The notes under the pieces are model-generated. The model saw only the letters and a program-made list of their open reading frames with translations. It made no database searches and was not told the origin of the DNA. Shown one piece after another: positions 8,421 through 12,353 of a DNA stretch of 12,353 nt. Both the position numbers and the translations under genes were made by a program. The stretch is taken from contig JNET01031109.1 in the NCBI GenBank assembly GCA_000697455.1, positions 1 through 12,353 on the forward strand, read 5' to 3'. Source of the DNA: Basidiobolus heterosporus B8920 (Eukaryota > Basidiobolomycota > Basidiobolomycetes > Basidiobolales > Basidiobolaceae). Each line of letters opens with the position of its first letter. Within the stretch, counting starts at the first letter, position 1.

Positions 8421-10118
8421 ATGCCATACATACAACAAAAGTATCTCAAAAATTTATCGAAATATCAATACAGTGGTGTTGATAAGTCCCTCTTATCCAA
8501 GTATGTATTGCAAGCATACTGGACAAGATTGGTGGAATTTTTCCCCATGTGGATGGCGTAAGCACCTCTTGGTCTGAAAGTCTGTAGAATATACACCAAC
8601 TCTAGTTTCCCCTTTTAGGCCCAATCTCATCACACTCCTTGGTTTTTCTTGTGTTATCGTGAATTTTCTCACTGTCATGGTTTTGGATCCTACCTTGAGT
8701 GAGCCAGTACCCAATTGGGTGTATTTTACGTGAGTGCTTGGCTGACTGTTTTGGTCTGACGTTTCACTTATACATTTTCAAGTTATGCTCTTGGTCTTTG
8801 GGTTTACGCTTCACTTGATGCCATCGATGGTAAACAGGCTCGTCGTACCGGAACCTCGGGACCTTTGGGAGAGATGTTTGACCACGGTAAATGATCTCAT
8901 GGCATTTACTAAATTTCAAACCGAGAAACACTGACATAGAAATCCTTTGTAGGATGTGATGCACTCAATACCGCAGTAAGTTTCACCCCGGACAAAGTAT
9001 AAATATTCAATTCCCTAACTGGGTTTTTCGACAGTTGGGAACCATCGTTTCTGCCTCAGTTCTAGGACTTGGCCAATCCTGGATGACAACAATGGCCTTT
9101 CTTTCCAGTAATATTTATTGAGTATTAGTATAGAGCCATTTTCTATAGTCTAATGAATGCTTGAAATATATGTAGCTACGAGTAATTTTTATCTTTCTAC
9201 TTGGGAAGAATATCACACTGGGACTCTGTATCTCGGTTACTTTAGTGGTCCGGTAGAAGGGATTGTAATGCTTGTTGGTCTGTTCATCTTGACTGGATTT
9301 GTGGGTAAGTTTCTGTATCAACCCTGACTCAACGATAGTAACTCGACATCAACCATATTTCAACATATGCAGAGGGTGGTTCAGCTTTTTGGAAACTATC
9401 CATTCGTCAAGTACTTGGCATCGCACCTGGCTCATTCACCTGGATTCCCGATTCACCCACGAATGCGTTCTTTAACTTGTTAACCATTATTATTATTGGT
9501 AGCAACATGTTTGTCAGGTATCACTAAACACTAGATAACCTCGCAATCACTGAACACCAGATAACCTCTCAATTTCTTTCGCACTCACCCATGCACAGTA
9601 TCATTACGGTGATCAGAACTACGAGAAACAACAACAGATCCCCGATCGTAGCATTGATGGGGCTTCTACCATTTGTCGGTAGTGTTGGCTTAGTATACAA
9701 TTGGTTACTAACTTCGCCAAATCTTCTATCCGAGTATTTGACTCCATTCATGGTTTATTGTGGTTGTTCATTCGGCTACATAGTTGGTCAAATGATCCTA
9801 GCCCATGTTACCAAAGCACCATTTCCCTACTTCCATCGAGTGTTCTTTCCTTTGATCTTGGGATCATTGAATGCTTCATTACCTGTATACTTCAATGGGT
9901 GAGATCCCTCGACGTTTGTTGGTTTCTTAATCGATGCTCATCCATTTTCTTTCCGTAGGAAACCCATCTTTCCATTAGAATATGAATATGAATATATCCT
10001 GCTGGCTCTTGTCTATTCTATTGGCGTATATACACATTTCATTCTATCGGTGATTCATGAAGTGTGTGCATACTTTGATATCTGGTGTCTGAGTATCAAG
10101 CCCAAGAAGATAGCTTAG
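8421..10118 (+). CDS. EPT1: Choline/ethanolamine phosphotransferase (EPT1/CPT1 family)
   Basis: Nine exons give 393 aa: 8421-8557, 8619-8729, 8783-8886, 8953-8975, 9035-9107, 9176-9304, 9373-9517, 9599-9898, 9959-10118. All introns are GT-AG and in phase, and the length matches yeast EPT1/CPT1. The enzyme moves phosphoethanolamine or phosphocholine from the CDP-alcohol to diacylglycerol, the last step of the Kennedy pathway, in the ER membrane. The CDP-alcohol phosphotransferase signature is complete: Asp95, Asp98-Gly99, Ala102-Arg103, Gly112, Asp116 and Asp120, the last supplied by a 23-nt microexon. The N-terminus ([15 protein letters not shown]) is typical of the eukaryotic family. Several hydrophobic helices follow. 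The protein ends in KKIA, a dilysine (KKXX) ER retrieval signal. Choice between choline and ethanolamine cannot be read from sequence; many members accept both. The ATG at 8421 has the context CCAAAATG. Confidence 0.95.
9521..9572 (+). repeat. 26-bp tandem duplication inside EPT1 intron 7
   Basis: Two adjacent 26-bp units, 9521-9546 and 9547-9572, differ at three positions. They fill most of the 81-nt intron 9518-9598. Without one copy the intron would be 55 nt, close to the other introns of this gene. Confidence 0.85.
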
Positions 10119-10148
10119 ATGACAAGACCATTCTTTGATTCCCTAGAA

Positions 10149-10154
10149 AATAAA
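10149..10154 (+). terminator. Poly(A) signal AATAAA of EPT1
   Basis: AATAAA lies 30 bp past the EPT1 stop codon (10116-10118). Cleavage 15-30 nt downstream would fall at or just inside the 3' end of the convergent checkpoint gene. Confidence 0.5.
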
Positions 10155-10182
10155 TCACTCATCCAGACCAATTTACTTCCAT

Positions 10183-10188
10183 TTTATT
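10183..10188 (-). terminator. Poly(A) signal AATAAA overlapping the checkpoint gene stop codon
   Basis: On the minus strand the end of the coding sequence reads TCC AAA TAA AAT, so AATAAA spans the stop codon itself. If used, the 3' UTR would be very short and end within the 65-bp gap before EPT1. Confidence 0.4.
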
Positions 10189-12353
10189 TGGAATTCTCCC
10201 ATTTTGTATAAGCTTGATGTCGATTCCAACCGGTCAGCCGTTGGTTTATCAAACATTGTACGGCCCATTCAGCAGTGACCAATTTAGGATAGATATCCAC
10301 CTCCACCTCCACTTCCACTTCTACCGCCGCCTTCATCTCCGCTTTTACTTGCCCATCGGTAGATTTAGATTTCCAATATTGTGGACAACGAAGGCGACGT
10401 CTCACCGTCTCCAGAAATTTACTGGTAGGGGCTTTCTCGCTGATCACATAGTCGCATAGTATGGGCTTGACCAGATTAACCGTATGGCTTGTGAGTGATT
10501 TCTTGGCCACAATGGATGCTCCACCCGCTTCAAGGGTTGATTCCCAATCGGACTAGAGATTCACAGGATTAGAATTTCACTCACTTGATGTGGTTCTGTA
10601 CGTACCCTGAATGTGTTACTTCCATGGATATATATGGTTAACTGATTGAATATCCCTTCATTCTGATCATTGGGTACGCTAGACGCAAAGGCATTCAATT
10701 CTCTTGACCAGCCATTACAAAGCTGATAACTCAGGTGATTCAGTAATTTGTTCTAGTTTGGCAACGTATAAGTGATCCATGGGGCTTTCTCGTGTATGAT
10801 TATGACTATGAACTTACTTGTCGTGCACATTCCGCCACCCAAACACTGGACACTCGAGGTATCCCCAAAGCCAGAGCCATGAGGTATTTCTTGGTACGTT
10901 TAGAACTACTGGCGATCACAAAAACCTCTCGAACCTCCTCTGCGAATTTCCCCGTAGCGATTCTTTCGCGACCATGAAAAAGATCCGAGCAGTCTGGGAT
11001 GATCGTACCCCCATGTTGTTGAATCATAGCTGAGATCTTATTCCTTTCGAAATCCTCCAAATATTCCCCTACGATGAAACGTTTAGTCATCTTACATCCT
11101 GATAGATCTCCCACGGTCACATACCCTCAATGCTGTCTTCTCCTCCACACTTTCTTTCCTCACTATTGTTGGTACGTATGTTGGTGATCAAGAATCCTAA
11201 TCCTTTGAAAAGACCTACATAAAATGGGGATTAGACGATCCTTCGTACGACTTACAAACTCCTCTTTTACCTTCTTGGGAAGCGCCGAGTTTCTCCACCT
11301 TCACCGGCCCACTTTTCCTCTCTATCAGATTAAACTGGCGAAACTTTTCCCAATGAACTACTGTTTGATCAAGTAGTGTGAGCATATGATCGTTCATGAT
11401 AATCTCTTTACATGGGACCACTCGTCTCTCATGCGATTGATCAACAAACTCGACCAAGTACTGTTCTACCGCTTCCGTCACTGGCGAGATCACTTTCGCT
11501 TCAAACATATGTCGTTTGGTCTTGACCGCAAAGATCGATGTGTTCTTCAATAAGATCAATGGACGTAAGAACTTCACTTCACAAATCCCTGAATCTCCGT
11601 CATCAAAGTTCACCTTGAATTGGTTCACACCATTTTCCCCTACGATCGTTGCTGAATAATAATGAGAGTCTCTCTCCCACTTGGCCCAAACCCTTTCGTC
11701 AATCTGATAACTCGTTGGATACGTTCCATCTTCTGAGGCGGAGGTAGAAGAAGATGGGCCCGAATCTTCTTGCTTCTTCACCTTAGTTTCTGTGGGGTGA
11801 ATTTCTGGTACGGGATCAATATATTCATCACAAAACTCCTTCAATCTATTGTCCCTATCAAGAGTGGGTCTGAGTGATTGGCATTGTTCACAGGGTGGAG
11901 TGTGCCAGGCAGGGTGTTCCGATGCGTTGGTCTTATCGTCTGGTCTAATGGTGGTCGCGATTGATGATGGTGGTGTTACAAAAGAACCAGCGCCCACATT
12001 TCTGGTTCTTTTTCTAGTATCTACCTTAGGAATCTGTGTCGGTGAGGGAGTAATAAGTGCAAGAGTTTTGGGGACAAATCTGGTAGTAACCGGACAACTA
12101 CTATGTAGATCATCATGAGCTTCTTTAGCTGATGAACTCTTAGGTATAGTAGTAAGGATTTTCTTAGGATCCGAAGATTTTCCTCTCCCTCTCCCTCTCC
12201 CTCTCTTCGAGGATTTCATCGAACACTCCTCATCTTCTCTACCTCGTTTAATTGATGTCTTCTTCATTTTTGATAATTCCATCGGTGAGAATCCATGAAT
12301 CACGGAGTCATTTGGAGTATCCCAAGAGTCTGGAATGATCTCCTTGGACCGAA
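10184..12353 (-). CDS. crb2: DNA-damage checkpoint mediator, Crb2/Rad9/53BP1 type (5' end outside window)
   Basis: The frame is open to the window's right edge. The visible exons (minus strand: 12353-11271, 11214-11125, 11068-10818, 10752-10606, 10552-10184) give 645 aa. A basic RG-repeat (RGRGRGRGK), several TP sites and a Ser-rich linker precede a tandem Tudor module at about 11700-11365 (VWAKWERDSHYYSA, KVNFDDGD), whose family counterparts bind H4K20me2. BRCT1 begins at LFKGLGFLITN and spans 11214 to about 10790 with its conserved Trp in SSVWVAECA. BRCT2 runs from about 10660 to the stop (TLEAGGASIV, TAEWAVQCL). Tudor-BRCT-BRCT is the exact order in 53BP1 and Crb2, which gather at damaged chromatin and activate Chk1/Chk2-type kinases. 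BRCT2 has an insert with a Val-Glu repeat. The first intron has two possible donors in the same phase (11270 or 11255). Confidence 0.92.
10297..10325 (-). repeat. Hexanucleotide repeat coding for Val-Glu in BRCT2
   Basis: On the minus strand GTGGAG/GTGGAA/GTAGAA units encode VEVEVEVEV. Synonymous differences between units show that the repeat is not fresh. Confidence 0.85.
12182..12205 (-). repeat. Hexanucleotide repeat coding for Arg-Gly in the checkpoint gene
   Basis: AGAGGG units on the minus strand, four in a row with one base changed in the last, encode RGRGRGRG. The short basic RG run is flanked by KR and K and could bind nucleic acid or act as a nuclear localisation signal. Confidence 0.85.

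Noticed and set aside
11099-11124. A 26-nt intron in the checkpoint gene ending at CTATCAG
   Set aside because: Too short to splice. Using the next acceptor (TCATCGTAG) gives a 56-nt intron with an ACTAAAC branch site and the same phase.
11849-12118. Plus-strand open frame of 89 codons opposite the checkpoint gene
   Set aside because: Shadow of the coding strand, whose frame is open far longer and leads into the Tudor domain.
1-12353. Mobile elements, viral relics, CRISPR arrays, tRNA or rRNA genes
   Set aside because: I looked for transposase, reverse transcriptase or capsid motifs, terminal repeats, spaced repeats and tRNA arms, and saw none that hold up. The GTTCGA-like run near 4049 lacks the rest of a tRNA fold.

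Overview
The window is a gene-dense piece of nuclear DNA from a fungus. It carries a fungal-type CENP-C/Mif2 with its C-terminal cupin, a KEX2-type processing protease, and genes cut by many introns, mostly 53-81 nt, with GT...AG ends and CTAAT/CTAAC-like branch sites. The intron-rich structure fits an early-diverging fungus or a basidiomycete; I cannot place it more exactly. I see no mobile element, viral relic, CRISPR array, rRNA or tRNA.

Layout, left to right. 1-774 (+) is the 3' end of an unrecognised Ser/Asp-rich acidic protein. 1327-3527 (+) is a complete ten-exon mif2/CENP-C gene. 3528-4249 is a gap that may hide a small spliced coding piece. 4250-5264 (+) is a seven-helix membrane protein whose second exon is one base out of frame with the first, next to a run of seven T. 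5439-7933 (-) is a complete seven-exon KEX2 proprotein convertase. 7934-8420 is a divergent promoter region. 8421-10118 (+) is a complete nine-exon choline/ethanolamine phosphotransferase of the EPT1/CPT1 family. 10184-12353 (-) is the 3' part of a Crb2/Rad9/53BP1-type checkpoint mediator with a tandem Tudor module and two BRCT domains; its 5' end lies beyond the window.

These are housekeeping genes from separate pathways: kinetochore assembly, Golgi proprotein processing, phospholipid synthesis and DNA-damage signalling. KEX2 and EPT1 share one promoter gap. The 7TM gene and KEX2 converge, as do EPT1 and the checkpoint gene, with only 65 bp between the last two stop codons. I find no cluster logic and no convincing new system. 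The points most worth checking are the homopolymer frame offset in the 7TM gene, the orphan spliced reading frame at 3577-3941, the changed Tudor cage residue, the repeat-bearing insert in BRCT2, the catalytic microexon in EPT1 and the sorting-signal-like tails of KEX2 and EPT1.
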